A stretch of 64,000 nucleotides of DNA from Tolypeutes matacus (GCA_026826555.1 JAKSZT010020895.1:3434848-3498847), one strand, 5' to 3'; shown: positions 1 to 13,539, counted from the first letter of the stretch. Translations and numbers: made by a program. Notes: generated by a model from the letters alone, not told the origin.

Positions 1-335
1 CTCAATAATAAAGAGACAATCAACTCATTTAAAAGTGGGCAAGCACATGAAAGATATTCAACATCACTAGCTGTTAGGGAAATGCAAATCAAATCTGCAA
101 TGAAATATCATTTCACACCTATTAGACGGGCATATATTAACAAAAAAAAAAACAGAAAACTATAGGTGTTGGAAAGGATGTAGAGAAATGGAAACACTAA
201 TTCACTACTGGTGGGAATGTGGAATGGTGCTACTACTGTGGAGTATAGTTTGTCTGTTCCTTAGGAAGTTAAGTATAGAATTCCCATACAATGTGGCAAT
301 TTCACTACTAGAAATATATTTAGTAGAATTAAAAT
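1..335 (+). mobile_element. L1 fragment: last part of ORF2
   Basis: This is the end of L1 ORF2. The stretch that reads into 'few hundred bp before the stop' L1 sequence is clear: the block on counting live, dead 'aaatgcaaatcaaa' sequence at 83-96, then the 'tactggtggga' block at 207-217 and the 'aatttcactacta' block near 298-310. A 48-residue open stretch at 188-331 keeps the usual L1 C-terminal frame. It stops abruptly at about 335, where sequence from further upstream in ORF2 begins. It is cut by the window edge, so its 5' extent is unknown. Confidence 0.8.
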
Positions 336-344
336 CAAGGATAC

Positions 345-3188
345 ATTATGGATTGGAAGATAAAATATTGTTAACATGTCAATTCTACCCAAACTAATTT
401 ACAGATTCAATGCCATCCCAATAAAAATATCAAAAGCCTTTTTTGCAGAAGTGGAAAAACCAATTATAAAATTTATTTAGAAGGGTAAGGAGCCCTGAAA
501 AGTCAAAAAGTTTTTAAAAAAGAAGAATAAACTTGGAGGACTCTCACTTCTGGACTAAGTCATGTTACTTAACTACAGTGGTAAAAACAACATGGTACTG
601 GCATAAAGACAGACACATAGACCAATGGATCTAAATAGAGAACTCAGAAATAGACCCTCACATCTAGAGTCTAGTAATTTTTGACAAGGAGATCAAGCCC
701 TCCAAGCTGGGCCAGAAGAGTCTACTCAACAGATGGTGATGGGAGGACTGGATATCCATATCCACCAGAAAGAAAGAAGACTCCTATCTCACACTAGATA
801 CAAAAATTAACTCAAAATGGATCAAGGACCTAAACATAAAAGCAACAACAATAAAACTGCTAGAAGAAAATGTAGGAAAACATATTCAAGATCTTGTGGT
901 AGGCAGTAGTTTCTTAAACCTTACACTGAAAGCATGAGCAACAAAGGCAAAAATAGATAAATGGGACCTTCTCAAAATTCAGCACTTTTGCCTCTCAAAG
1001 GACTTTGTCAAAAGGGTGAAAAAGCGTATGACTCAATGGGAAAAAATATTTGGCAATCACATATCCGATAAGGGTTTAGTATCATCACCAGATGAATGGA
1101 TAAACAAAATATGGTGTATACATAAGCTGTAAGAAGGTCTGAAGTTTTGACACATGTGACAACATGAGTGAACCTTGAGGACGTTATGTTGAGTGAAATA
1201 AGCAAGAAACAAAATGAGAAATATTGCATGATCTCACTGACATGAACTAAGGATAGTGAGACTCATGGAGGTACAGTCCAGAAGATAGGTTGCTAGGAGA
1301 GAAAAGGAGAAGAGATTGTTGAGTTGATGCTCAATCTGTGCAGACTTTATAATCTAGTTGATTATAACAGTTTGGGAAAGGATGGAGTTGATTGCAGCAA
1401 TATGAGTGTAATTAACAGTGCTGAATTGTGAGTGTGAATGTGGTTGAAAGGGGAAGTTTGAGCCTGTACATGAGGCTAGAAAGAAAGCTAGAAGATAAAA
1501 TGGGTGACTGCATAACTCAGTGAATTCTGGGACAGCCAAGGATTATAATTAAGAATACAAATAATAGAATATTCTTTCAGGATCTATAACAAAGTTATAT
1601 CACTAGTACAGGGTGTTATAGTGGGGTAATATATGGAGAAAAATGCATCTAAAACATACTTCTATGGGATATGAATGTATTCATGTTGTCATAGGCATGT
1701 TTTTTCAATAGAAGCCCACACAGCAGCTGACAAAGTATTAAACTTTCATCCTGGGGAATCCCTGCTACTTTCTCAAATAAAATGGCAAAAATCTGTGGAC
1801 TACATAAGCCCAAGAAAAGAAAACAGGCCTATTTGCCAAGTCCTTGATCTTAATGCTTACACATGTGAACCTTTTTCCTGTAAAAATGAAACTTAGTCTA
1901 ATTATAATGAATGTCTAAGATTTAGCTCCTGAAAACCCTGGTGTTACTCAAATGTGGCCTCTCTGTAAGCCAAACTCAACAAATAAATACAGAATTTCCC
2001 CCTTCTGCTGATATGGGACATGACTCTGGGGGTTGAGCCTCCCTGATATTTAGGGATTATTACCAAGCGGTAATTACCAATGCATTTGGAAAAAGACCTT
2101 GACCAAAAGGGGAAAACATTAAGTAAAAAAGAGTTTTTAAGGCTAAGAGATTTCAAAGTGAGTTGGAATGTCATTCTGGAGGTTATGCTTATGTAGGTCT
2201 CAGACAGAGTCACTATCTGCTGCAGAAAACAAAGCCTCAAAGAAGAGTGCTCCTAAAGGCTCTAGGGACTTCTGGACAGCAGAGGTAAGGCACACAGCCT
2301 CAGGGAATGAGCATCCTTTGGGCAGGCCTTATTTGGGAAAAATGATCATCTATTTCCACAATATAACATAATTATACTCATTTATAATTTCCCTAATGAT
2401 TCTTCTACCTCTTTTATTTGAACCTATTAAGTATATTTCACAGAGACTTAAATCTTCAGATTTTTCATATGCCAGTTGAGCCCTGTATTCCATCAGAGTG
2501 GCAGCCAAATCCTACACTCCAGGTCTTCGTGCTTGCCCTGGACAACCAACAAAACAATGATGTCAGACAAGTCCCATCCCAAAAAACTAGGAGTATCTAC
2601 AAGTTCCAGCAAAATAACTCCTTTCATCTGCCCCATAATGTTGAAATCCCCTCTCAGCCTGAAGCTGACATCCCAAATCCCTCAAAATTGAGGAATGCAT
2701 AATCATTAAAGGGGGAGCATAACCACGGACCAAAGTAGATTTATTGTTATCATAGTTATTATCTTGTGTTAATGGAAGAACTTGTAACAATGATATAAAA
2801 ATAGTGGTTGCCAGGGGTTCAGAAGGCAGGGTGTGGTTGTGTTAATGGGCAAAACATAGGGCATATTTGGGGTGATGAGATTCTTCTGTATGATGCTTCA
2901 ATGACAGACAGATGACATTATGCATTTGTCAAGGTACACGGAACTGTACAGAACAAAATGTATACCATAATGTAAACTATAGACTTTGGTTAGAAACAAT
3001 GCTTCAATATTGGTTCATCAACTGTAACGAATGTACTACACAAGATGTCAATAATAGGGGAAACTGAGTATGTGTGGGGGGGTGGGGGGGTTATATGGGA
3101 ATTCCCTAAACTTTTCAGCATAACTTTTCTGTAATTGTAAATCTGAAACTTTTCTAAAAATAAAGTTTAATATAATAAAAAAAAAACT
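345..3188 (+). mobile_element. L1 copy: ORF2 C-terminal region plus long 3' UTR and poly(A)
   Basis: The order is ORF2 RT-distal region (345-1080), then a jump at about 1080-1090 into the final ORF2 / early 3' UTR block ('gatgaatggataaac' at 1092-1106), then about 2.1 kb of 3' UTR. The 3' UTR segment at 1945-2280 is recognisably the same domain as the one in the copies at 17.8, 26.3 and 63.1 kb, but far more diverged, so this copy is older. It ends with a G-rich run at 3076-3089, an AATAAA-type signal near 3158 and an A-tail at about 3176-3187. ORF2 is broken by many stops. The block missing at 1080-1090 is the one found at 1-335. Confidence 0.85.
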
Positions 3189-3189
3189 T

Positions 3190-6100
3190 CAAATGAATCA
3201 AACTGAGCTCACTTAACTGTGCACTTCTATTTAATGGAATACAACAAAATCCAACAACCATAAATGTGAAAAAATCACAAAGTAAGTTATTGAATAAAAA
3301 AACCTGTCATGCAGAGAGGTAGGAAATATGATTCATAATTAGAAGGGAAAATGAGTAGAAATAAATCTAGAGATGAAAGAGATGATGGAATTAGCAGATA
3401 AGGATGTCAAATCAGTATTATAAATATGCTTAATATTCAAGAAAATAAAGAAAAACGAACATGATGAGAAAAAAATATATATTAAAAATATTTAAATAAC
3501 ACATCTATAGATAAATATAATGTATCTGAAGTGAAAAACAGATAAACTTTGGTGAAACTTGAAATTGAAGACATCAAAATGGGAACTATACAAAATGAGG
3601 CACAGAAAGTAAAAAGACTGTACAAAATGAACAAAGCATCAATAATCCTCAGTTCAAAATCAAACAGTCCAATATGGGTATCACTGGAGTCCCAGAAGTA
3701 TTGAAAAATAACTTGGGGGAGGGGCAGAAAAATTTATTCAAATAAATAATAGCTGGAAAATTTCCCAATTAGTTTAAAATAATAAACACAGAAGAAATTA
3801 AAGATGTTCAGTGAACCTTACACAAAAAATAAATAAATAAATAAACCACAGCAAGGCACATCAAAACCAAATTGCTAAAAACCAGTGGTAAAAAGAAATT
3901 CTTTAAATCAAGCAGAGAAAAAAATGTTATGTACAGTGGACCAAATATAAGAACGTTACCAAATTTCTCATCAGAAAATATGTGAGCCCAAAAAAATGGG
4001 GTGACCTCTTTAAAGTGTTGAAAGAAAAATCCAATTCACCTAAAATTATATTTCAAACATGAAAACAAATTAAAACATTTTTTGGAAAAGTGAAAGCTAA
4101 GAGAATTCAATGCCAGCAGACCTTCACTATAGAAATATTAAAATGAGTTCCTCAGGAAGAAAAAATAATATTAGATGGAAATGTGGATCTACACATGAAA
4201 AATGAAGAAACTTGGAAATGGTAAGTATGTGGGTAAATGTACAAGTTTTTCCTCATTTTAAAATCTCTATAAAGATAATTGCTCATTTAAAACAAAAATA
4301 ATAGCAATATATTTTGGGGTTTATAACATTGAGAGAAGTAAATTTTATGACAATGGTAGCACAAAATATATGACAACTGGAAGGGGAAAATGGAAACATA
4401 TTTTGTTAGATTCTTGCACTGTATTTGAAGTGATGTAACATTATTTATAGGTAAACTATTATGAGTTAAAGATGTACATTCTTAACCTTAATGCAATCAA
4501 TTAAAATTATAAAAAATAGCACAAATAAACCATTAGTAGAGATAAGATGAATCATAAATGCTCAATGAATTAAAAAAAAAAGGCAAGAAAAAAGAAAGAA
4601 CATATGGGACACATAAAAATCAAATAGCAAGAGAGTTGGTTAAAGGCACTAAATAGATAATTACATTAAATATAAATTATCCAAACAGTCCAATGAAAAG
4701 ATAAAGATTGTCAGATTGGATAATAAACAAAGCTCAATTGTACCTGAATAACAAGAAACCATCTCTGTATGTTAAAAATAAAATGGTGATAAATATATGC
4801 TATGCAAACAATAAACATAAGAAAGCAGTATTGACTATATTAATATCAGACAAGTGGATTTTAGAATGAGGAATATTAGCTGGAATAAAGATGTACATTT
4901 CATAATGATAAGGTGTTCTTTGTATTTACAGTGCTTCAAAATACATGAAGCAAAAACTAATAGAACTGAACTGTGAAATACTCAAATTCAAATTATAGTT
5001 GGAGACTTCAGTACCCCTTTCTCAGAAATTGATTTGACTAGTAGATGTGAAATCAGTAAAGACATAGAATTTGAATAATACTATGAACCAAGTTGAAAAA
5101 AAAATAGACACTTATAGAAAAATCTATTATACAGATGCTAAATATATATTGTTTTCAAGTACTCATCAACTATTCATCAAGCTAAACCATATTCTGGGCT
5201 ACAAAAGTAGTCTTGATATATATAAACAATTGAAATCATAGGAAGTATGTTCTCTGACCACAGTAGAATTAAACTGCAAATCAATAATACAAAAATATAT
5301 TAGAAATTATCAAACATTTGGATGTTAAATAACTTACTTCTAAATAATAGGGGTCAAAGAAATACATCACAGAAAAGCTAGAAAATGTTTTGTACCTAAT
5401 GGAGATGAAAACAATGCATATCACAGTTTGTAGTCTGAAGCTAGAATATTACTTAGAAGGAAACTTATAGCATTAAACTCTTGTGTTGAAAATGAAGAAA
5501 GATTTCAAAGCAATAATCAAAACATTCATTTAAAGAAACCTCAAAAGAAAATCAAATAAAACACCAACTAGGCAGAAGGAGAGAAAAAATAAAGGTAAGA
5601 CCATGAATCAGTGAAATAGAGAAAAGGAAACCAAAAGCTAGTTATTTGTGAATATCAATAATGGTGATAACAGACTGAGCAGAAAAATAAAGGACAGGTG
5701 GGGAGAATTACTATATCAGTGTCAGGTGCTTTTGGATTTATTCAGATAGCAACAACTGAGATGAAAATGAAAATGTTTTGACTGTTTAATCAAGAAGAAA
5801 TAGATAACCTGAAGGGCCCTATGTTTCTTAAGGATATTGAATTCATGGTTAAGAACCATACCACAAAGAAAACTTCAGGGCCAAATGGCTTCACTGATGG
5901 ATCCTACTTTATATTTAATGGGCAACTTTAAGCAACTGTGAGAGAATATATGAGAGGAGAGAATACATTCCAACTTGCTTAATTTGGCCAGTAACCATTA
6001 TAACAAATCACATAGACCTTATAAGAAAAGAATATTATAGATCTTTATAAACACACATGCAAAATCTTAGTAAAATTTAAGAAATAGAGAAAACAAAACA

Positions 6101-7845
6101 CATTATAACCAAGTGAGGTTCATCCCAATTATGCAAAGATGATTGAATATACAAATATTAATCAACATATTTCACCAATTAAAGAAAAATTCCTTCTCCT
6201 CTATTTAGGAACAAGACTTCATTTTCTGTTCTCACAACTTCTATTCAACATTGTAGTAATGGACCTAAACAGTCATTAAGTCAGTAAAAATTTGAAGGTA
6301 TACAAATTGGAAATGAAGCATTAAAAGTCTTTGTTTTATTATGACATGGTAAACATAGAATATTAGGAAAATAAAAAATAGTTACCAACACTATAAAGTG
6401 AGTTTAGCAAAGTTACAGGATACTAGGCCAACATATAAACATCAATTGCCTTTCTACATATTAACAATGAATAATTAGAATCTGAGAATTTAAAAGTAGG
6501 ATTTACAATCGCATCAAAGAGACATGAAACACTTAGGGATGAATTTAACAAAAGTAGTACAATTTTGAAAATCTTAAAACTAAGAAACATTGATGGGAGA
6601 AATAAAAAAGACCTAAATAAATGGAGAGATGTACTATGTTCATGGATTAGAAGACTTAATAGTGTCAAGATTATATCCTTCCCAAATTTTTCATCACAAT
6701 CACAAACAAAATAACAGCAGAAAATTTTAAAAGAAGAATTTGACAAGCTGAATTTAATATTTTATTTTATTTTTGTTTTGCCTATAATAGCAAAACAATT
6801 TTGAATAAAAACAAAGTTGGTGAACCTAACCTCACTGAATTAAAGACTTACTCTACCCTAATACAGTGTAGTTTTGGTATAAGTATGAATATATATATAT
6901 AAAATGAAACACAATAGATAGTTGAGAAATAACCCACATATATATGAACAATTAATTTTTTAAAGCTACTAAGGCAAAATAATGGGAAAAAGAAGGCACT
7001 ATAACAATTGGATGTCAGTATAAATATAAAAAGAAAGAAACTTGTTATTTATTTTATACTTTAGACATAGATTGACTCAAAATGAATCATAAATCCTAAA
7101 TGTAGGACATAAAACTATAAAATGTCTAAGAGAAAAGTTAGGAGATAATATTTATGACTTAGTGTAAAGCAAAGCATTCTTAGGACACAAAAATCATAAA
7201 ATTTATAAATTAAACTTTATCAATATTACAATTTTTAAATATTCAAAAAACTTTGCTATGTTAGTGAAAAGGCATGGCATAAACTTGGAGCAAACATTTT
7301 TTAAATAGGTATTTAAGAAAATATTTGTATCCAGAATATATAAAGAATTCTAATAACTAAATAACAACCCTTTAAAAATGGGTAAATAATTTAAAGACAC
7401 ACTTCACTAGCAAAATATGTGAATAGCAAATAAACATATGTAAGAGACTCAGTGCCACTATTTGTTAAGGAAATGCAAAGTAAAATGAGATAACACTACT
7501 ATTCTTCTAAAATGTCTAAAAAACAAACAATTCTAACAATCTCAAGATTTGATGGGGATGTGGAGCAGTGGAAATTTTTCTACATTATTTTTGGGAATGC
7601 AAAATATTGCAGCCAATTTGGAAAAGAGATAGTAGTGTTTTTATAAGTTAAACACAAATTTGCCATATGACCACTCATAAGGTTTTATTCAAGATAGATG
7701 AAACATATGTCTACAATATGAAAATTCATAACAGCTCTATTCATGATAGCCAAAAATTGAAAATAATCCTAAGGTCCGTCTACTGGTGAAAGGATGTATA
7801 AACAAAAATTAAAAATCATGAGAATGTGGTGTACTAAAAGCCTAG
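3190..7845 (+). mobile_element. Old L1M/HAL1-type LINE, ORF1 end plus ORF2
   Basis: This is a long, very A-rich, heavily mutated LINE. ORF1-like sequence lies at about 3630-4210, including the 'actggagtcccagaa' block near 3681-3696. The endonuclease part is near 4930-5320 ('agacttcagtacccc' at 5004-5018). The reverse transcriptase part is near 5780-6300. The late ORF2 block that normally leads to the 3' UTR is at 7430-7800. No frame is open beyond about 100 codons. The level of decay is much higher than in the L1 copies at 22-43 kb, so this is an early eutherian element. Confidence 0.75.
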
Positions 7846-9021
7846 ACAATAGTGTTCCTAGAAGGAAAGTGTGATTTGTTGAATCAAATGATGCTGATAG
7901 ATCAAAGAAGATGATGACTGGATTTTAGCCATTGCTGTTAGAAATGTGGTGATCATTGGTGACCATGAGAAGAGATGTTTTTGATTGGTGAAGGGAAAAG
8001 TTTGACTGGAGGGGATTTATGTGAGAATGGGAGGAACAGAATTGGAGACAAGGAATATAGACAATTGAGAATATTGCTGTAAAGGCCACAGAGAAATGGG
8101 ATGGTAGATGAAGTTAGTGAAGTTAATAGAGGTAGATTTAGAATAGAATAAATTATATGCATGTGTGTAAAGTCATGGTATTCAACTATTAGAGAGGTAA
8201 AAGGTGAAGATTATGCTGGAGAGAAGTGGATGGATTATGGGAGCATTGTCTTTGTGAGTGGATGTGAAGTCTATTGTAATGTGGAGGGGATGTTCTAAGA
8301 TAGCAGCATAGATAGTTCATGTAGGATGTCAAAGAAGAACACAAATTTATTTAGTTACTTTTGTTCATATATTATATAACTGTAATATTTATAGATTATA
8401 GTTAACAACAGCACTGATGTTTTTGCAGCAAAATCAAAGTTGGTATTATATTAATGCTAATGGTACAATAAAGAATATGGACTTTGGATTTGTGAGATAT
8501 GAATATGATTAATCATTTTTTCTCTTCATTTTATTCATTATTAAGGAGAGTTTGACTTGTCATTTAATCAATCTGTGTTCATCTTTCTGGACACTAAAGG
8601 AATGATTGGCTTAGTATTTTGAAGTAGATGAGATAAAGGTGCCTGGACAGAATTTTTAGGAGTAATGCTTTCGTAACTTGTTGAGCTGCCTTTTTCAGTT
8701 ATTTTATTTTATTTTTAATTTGAAATAAAGCTATTAAAATATATATTGATAATGATAATAATAATAATGTACAAGTCAAAGGGATTTGAATTGATTATTT
8801 TATTATCCTATGTATTCCTTAGACCAGTGCCTGGCACATATTATCTTATTTATTACTTAGAATAGTACCTGCCACATACATATAATGTTAATGCTGTTAT
8901 TATTTTACTTGATCTAGGGATCTCACTCTTCTGTAGTAAAACATTCAGGATCTATGCCACTTATGTTGTGCTGCCATATATGTTGCCTTGTGAAATTTCT
9001 TGAATTGTTAGTTTATATGGT
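7846..9021. other. Unassigned intergenic sequence, probably old repeat debris
   Basis: No coding frame is supported here. The part at about 7870-8140 (rich in 'gagaatgggagg' and 'agagaaatggg' type words) resembles an old dispersed mammalian repeat, but I cannot name it. A short piece at 8825-8890 has the 'agtgcctggcacat' wording typical of L2/MIR tails. A small (TAA)n run lies at 8753-8767. Nothing else is visible. Confidence 0.4.
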
Positions 9022-9475
9022 TGTTGTGGTAGATAGAATTATATACCCCAATTTAGATATGTTTCTTAACCTTAATTCACATTCCATGGATGTGAAACCA
9101 TAGTAAATAGGATCTTCTGAGGATGTTACTTTTAGTAAGGTGTGGCCCAACTGAAATGAGTTTTAATCTAGATTGCTGGAGTCCTTTATAAACAGAAGTT
9201 CAGGCATAGAGAAAGCCACAAGCAGGAGCCAGAACCTGGAAGTCAACAGCACCTGGAAAAGAGGGGAAAGAACACTGGTTTGTGATGGGAAGCAGGGGTT
9301 ACAAGCCAAGGAACCATAAGGATGAATGGGAGGCAGCACCAGAATGTTACAGAATGTAGGGAGAAAGCATCACTTTGGTAATGCTTTGATTTTGGACTTC
9401 TCCTTGCCTTAAAAGTGTTTTTAAAAACCAGCTCATTCTATGGTATTTGTCATGCAGCTCAGTCAAAACTAAGAC
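9022..9475 (+). mobile_element. MaLR-like solo LTR (MLT1/MST-type)
   Basis: The segment begins TG and ends near CA ('aaaactaagaca', 9465-9476). Its internal order fits ERVL-MaLR LTRs: an opening with 'gatagaattatata', a middle with 'ggagtcctttataaacagaa' at about 9179-9198, a purine-rich 'agagaaagcc' block at 9209-9218, and an end with 'gtatttgtcatgcagc'. No internal retroviral sequence is attached, so it is a solo LTR. I rely on word order, not alignment, and the exact subfamily is not assigned. Confidence 0.6.
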
Positions 9476-10049
9476 AGTTGTATATGTTATATGTTGGAAT
9501 GTTGCCTTGGGGTGGATTTACTTCTTTGCATTTTCTTTGCTACACAGCAAATACAAATTTTTAAAACTATAAAAAAGCATTATTTGAAGGTCAGAGAATT
9601 TCTAGGCCTCTTTCTATTCCTAGGAGAAATGATTACCTCAGCAAGAGTCATATTAGTCTTTGTAGGTTTTTAATATCCAAAGAAGCAAAAATAATATTTC
9701 TCTTAAAGGCACTCCCTTTGGGATCAATTGTGCTGACAAACAATACATTCCCTGGGGGTCCTCATTCTGAAGAACCTTTGTTGTCATCTTCAGGAACAAA
9801 AATTAAATAGATGTTTGAGTGAAGCCATCACAGAGGGACTTGTGAGGGAGTTGCAATGGGAGTAGGAAACACAGTATCATGTGTATGCTAAGGAGAAGAG
9901 GAAGAGAGTTGGAACAATGGGCTTGAATGGCATCCTTGCAGTGAGTGGATGATCAATGCAAAGAGATCTCCAAATTTTCCTCCAAATCCATTATTTATGC
10001 AGTCATTTATTTTTCTCAGCATGGAGATAATATTTGTTCTTAAACTTTA
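9476..10049. other. Unassigned intergenic sequence
   Basis: I see no gene, RNA gene or recognisable repeat. A 60-codon open frame at 9491-9673 has no family features and is regarded as chance. Confidence 0.4.
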
Positions 10050-10985
10050 TGATTATATTTACTTATTTTTCAGTAGACTTTATTTTTTATACCAGTTTTA
10101 GATTTACAGAAATATTGAGAAGATAGTAGAGTTAGCATGTGACCCACACCAAAGTTCACTTATTAACATATTACATTAGTATGATGAATTTGTCACAATT
10201 AATGAACCAATATCGACACATTATTATCAAAACCCATAGTTTATTCAGATTTCCTTAGTTTTTACCTAATATACTCTTTTATTCCAGGATCTCATCTAGA
10301 ACACCACATTATACTTAATTCTCACATTTCCTTAGGCTTCTTTAGGTTGTGACAGTTATTCAGATTTTCCTCATTTTTTATAACTTTGAGAGTTTTGAGA
10401 AGTACTGGTCAGGTATTTTGTAAGATGGCTCATTATTGAAATTTATCTGATGTTTTTCTCATGATACGATAGGGTTTTGGACTATTGGAGGGAAGACAGA
10501 GTGATAAAGTGCTATTTTCCTCATATCATATCATGGATACATACTACTCACATGACTTATGACTGTTGATATTGACCTTGGTCACCTGGCTCAGGTAGTT
10601 TTTTCAGGTTTCTTCACTGTAAAGTTGCCCTAGACTCTTTTCCGTGTGTAATCTTTGGAAAGAAGAAAGTCACCTTGCTCAGTCCACACCTAAGTTATGT
10701 GTTCCTCCTTTACGGTAGAAAATGTACATAAATATTTTGCAATTTTTCTGTGCAGAAGAATTGTTTCCTCTCTTCCATTTATTAATTTAATCACTAATTT
10801 ATAAAAGAATTGACTCATGGATATTTATTTTATATTTTATGTTATGATCTAATACTGTTTTGTTTTGTTGTTCAAATTATTCCAGCTTTGGCCATCAGGA
10901 GATCTTTCGGTTGGCTTCTGTGCTTGTTTGACATACCTCCATCAATGTGACTGCAATTATTTTTATTTTCCAAGGAGGCTCATAC
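10050..10985 (-). mobile_element. Old L1M 3' UTR, inverted
   Basis: Read on the minus strand this is an old mammalian L1 3' UTR. On the plus strand the familiar blocks occur in reverse order: 'gatttacagaaatattga' (10110-10127), 'aatgaaccaatatcgaca' (10201-10218), 'gttgatattgaccttggtcacctgg' split around 10565-10589, and 'ccagctttggccatcagg' at 10884-10901. The first block is the ancient counterpart of the end of the young L1 3' UTR seen at 16.8 kb. No ORF2 is attached. Confidence 0.6.
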
Positions 10986-11064
10986 TTGAATAAGTGTTCT
11001 ATAACTCATTGGAAGTGGTGAAATTGGGAGGTCCTGTTGGCATTCTCAGCATCCTCTTTTTCCT

Positions 11065-11195
11065 TTTAAGATTGAAATATTAGTTCCATGAGACTAGAAA
11101 CCTTGTACTCTCCTTTCATTGATAGTCTCAGTGCATAAAACTTTCTGGCACATAGTAGTCATCCAATAAATAATGGTTCAATGAATAAATGAGTG
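11065..11195 (+). mobile_element. L2 LINE 3' tail
   Basis: The order is a 'ccatgagactagaa' block at 11087-11100, then 'tctggcacatagtag' at 11145-11159, then 'ccaataaataatggttcaat' at about 11162-11181 and the repeated 'aatgaataaatgag'. This is the standard 3' end of L2 elements. Confidence 0.75.
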
Positions 11196-11437
11196 ATGAC
11201 AGGTCTTGGGTAGAAAGAAGAGAAACATTTTCCTTGCCTTACTGAGCTATATTATTTACTATTTTATCTTTTCCCTTGCTCTCTAATCCTGTACCCTAGG
11301 GCTTTGATTACCAAGTGAAAGAATGAAATGCCCAAGTTTGCTGGGCTGCTAAGATCTTTCATTTATATTCCAATGCTAGCTTCTTTTGACACTTCTCTCC
11401 TCAGGGCCAATCAAACTTGACTCAGGGCAAAGCAGTG

Positions 11438-12021
11438 ATAAGAAATCATACAGCAATAACAACATTCATCCTGTTGGGATTGACAGATGATCCAAAGCTC
11501 CAAGTTTTGCTTCTTGTATTTTTATTTCTCACCTACATGTTCAGTGTAGCTGGGGATCTGACCATTATTAGCCTCACACTTCTGGATTCCCATCTTAAAA
11601 CTCCCCTGTATTTTTTCCTTCGAAATTTCTCCTTCTTAGAAGTTTCATTCACCACTGTCTGCATTCCCAGGTTCCTGTACACTATGACAACTGGAGATAA
11701 TACTGTTACCTATAATGCTTGTGCCACAAAATTATTTTTTGTTGTCCTTTTTGCAGCGACAGAATTTTTTCTCCTTGTTGCCATGTCCTTTGATTGCTAT
11801 GTGGCCATTTGTAAGCCTCTGCATTACACAACCATCATGAACAAACCATTTGCACTACATTTGTTCTCTGCTGCTGAGTTGCTGGCCTGCTGATCATCCT
11901 CCCACCTCTTGGCATGGGCCTCCAGCTGGAATTCTGTGACTCAATTGTGATCGATCATTTTGGCTGTGATACATCTTCCATTTTACAGATAACCTGCTCA
12001 GACACAGCGCCTATAGAGAGA
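11438..12021 (+). pseudogene. OR6C: Olfactory receptor pseudogene, OR6C-like, 3' half missing
   Basis: This is a class II olfactory receptor (seven-helix GPCR of olfactory neurons) that cannot work. The N-terminus reads [19 protein letters not shown], and the position of the normal start codon is ATA (11438-11440) instead of ATG. TM1 is followed by the conserved [16 protein letters not shown] motif of TM2 (about residues 51-66). The TM3 end reads [15 protein letters not shown], so the Arg of the DRY motif is Cys. A one-base shift at about 11855-11862 throws TM4 out of frame, and in the shifted frame a Trp codon has become TGA (11875-11877). The shifted frame then continues with PPLGMGLQLEFCDS and HFGCD up to about 12021. 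TM5-TM7 are absent. A likely acceptor site 'ctcctcag' precedes it at 11397-11404, as is usual for single-coding-exon OR genes. Wording is closest to OR6C. No partner genes remain nearby. Confidence 0.93.
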
Positions 12022-12044
12022 ATTATTTTATATCTCTCCTAGGA

Positions 12045-12260
12045 ATAGACTCTATGCTTGACACTTTATATATTATCAATATTTGACATAATCTAATATA
12101 CAATAAAACAAAACAAAAAACATCATTTTTGAGATGAGGAATCTGAGGGGCAGAGAAGCGAACAGTCTGAATTCCACACAGTGGTGGTGCACATTCTGAA
12201 CAATAATCTACCTGAATACAAAGATCCTGTTTCTTTTCCCACACTACACTAACAACTTTC
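12045..12260 (+). mobile_element. MIR-like SINE remnant
   Basis: A poorly preserved core reads 'gatgaggaatctgaggggca' (12133-12152), followed by 'agcgaacagtctgaattcca'. This matches the 'gatgaggaaactgaggcacagagag' part of MIR. It may be the event, or may mark the region, where the 3' half of the OR gene was lost. Assignment is by wording only. Confidence 0.5.
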
Positions 12261-13539
12261 CCCAATATTTAAGAGGATTTCTAGCATTTAAGTTTCAGAC
12301 TTGATGCACTCCTTCTGCACTCTGGTCTTCATTTTCATCCTTTCCCCTCCTACTTCTCTTTTTAGGAAGGGTATGAAACCACTTTTTACAACTTGAAGCA
12401 GTGGAGAGTTTTGCACCCCAAGCACTGGTTAAAAACCTTGGCTGTTCCCAGGACATGTTTCCATGTTTTGCTAGGCCTTATTGCTGGTCCACGTACTTGA
12501 ATAAAATTTCTCCTTTTAGCATCTCTGCTGACTTTTTTGGACACCCTCCCTCCTACTGCTTATGTTGATCCTGGTATAAAATGAAGAAACAGCTGATTAG
12601 AGGGCTGTTCCTGTTGTCTCCACTGGACCAGGTGTCTCCCAATCCACCTCCACTCTTCATTACTCTTCTACTGAGGTTTCTCAAACTGACTAGCCACATC
12701 ACATGGTACCTCCCTGCCATCACATGTTGACTGAGAGTGATTGAAAATTTTCCCTGACAGAGAGGATAGGCTAGAAAGAAAGGAAGTATCTCTCAATTTT
12801 TAGAGTAACTTTTTCAAGATTATCATGATATGTTGCTGTGGTAGAGACTGGTCATTTCCTGTCCAGTATTTTTCTTCTCTTATCCTTGATAGTGGAATCC
12901 CATTCTTTCTAGGGTGGCAGAATACCCAGATAAAATATAACCCAGCCTCCATTGTAACTGGTATGGCCATGTGACTAAGATTTTGGCCAATGATATGTGA
13001 ACTACAGTTGCTGGATATGATTTTAGAAAAAGCTTTTAAAAGGAAGTCAGACAGCTGGACCATTCCTTTTTGCCCAATGTGAACTTAATGGCTGGAATGC
13101 CAACAACCACCTAGGACCAAGGGGCTAATGTAATTAATGATGAGAAATCAGAGGCTAGAAATGGTGAATAAGAACAGTAAAAGGGATCTTGATTCCTGAT
13201 GACTGTTAATCTACATCCAGGCTCCTACATGAGAGGAAAAAGCAAATTTCTTAAATGTGTGCACCATTGCTATTTTGGACTTTCTGTTATATTCAGTTGA
13301 ACCTAACCCTAACTGGTACTCCTTCCTATCACCCCGGTCTCTAGATGTGGTCCTAAGTGAAATGTTTCCCTCTGTTGAAACTATGTCTTGTATTCATTGC
13401 TTAAGTTTTCAGTTTCATCTGTGTCTAACCAAAATTTTCCTTTATCTCAGAGTCCTATTCTTTCCCAAACAGTTCCTTTACTTTGAATAAGAGGACTGTC
13501 GAAGTTGCACGTTTAATTGGTGCTAAAAGCACAATACTT
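12261..13539. other. Intergenic sequence with an unresolved old repeat
   Basis: The part at about 12880-13320 ('ggccatgtgacta' at 12965-12977, 'ttttggccaatg' at 12982-12993) resembles an old eutherian LTR or DNA-transposon remnant that I cannot name securely. The rest (12261-12880, 13320-13539) holds nothing I can identify. Two telomere-like units at about 13300-13313 are too few to mean anything. Confidence 0.35.

Noticed and set aside
13296..13314. Telomere-like 'cctaaccctaact'
   Set aside because: Two units only, no longer interstitial array.
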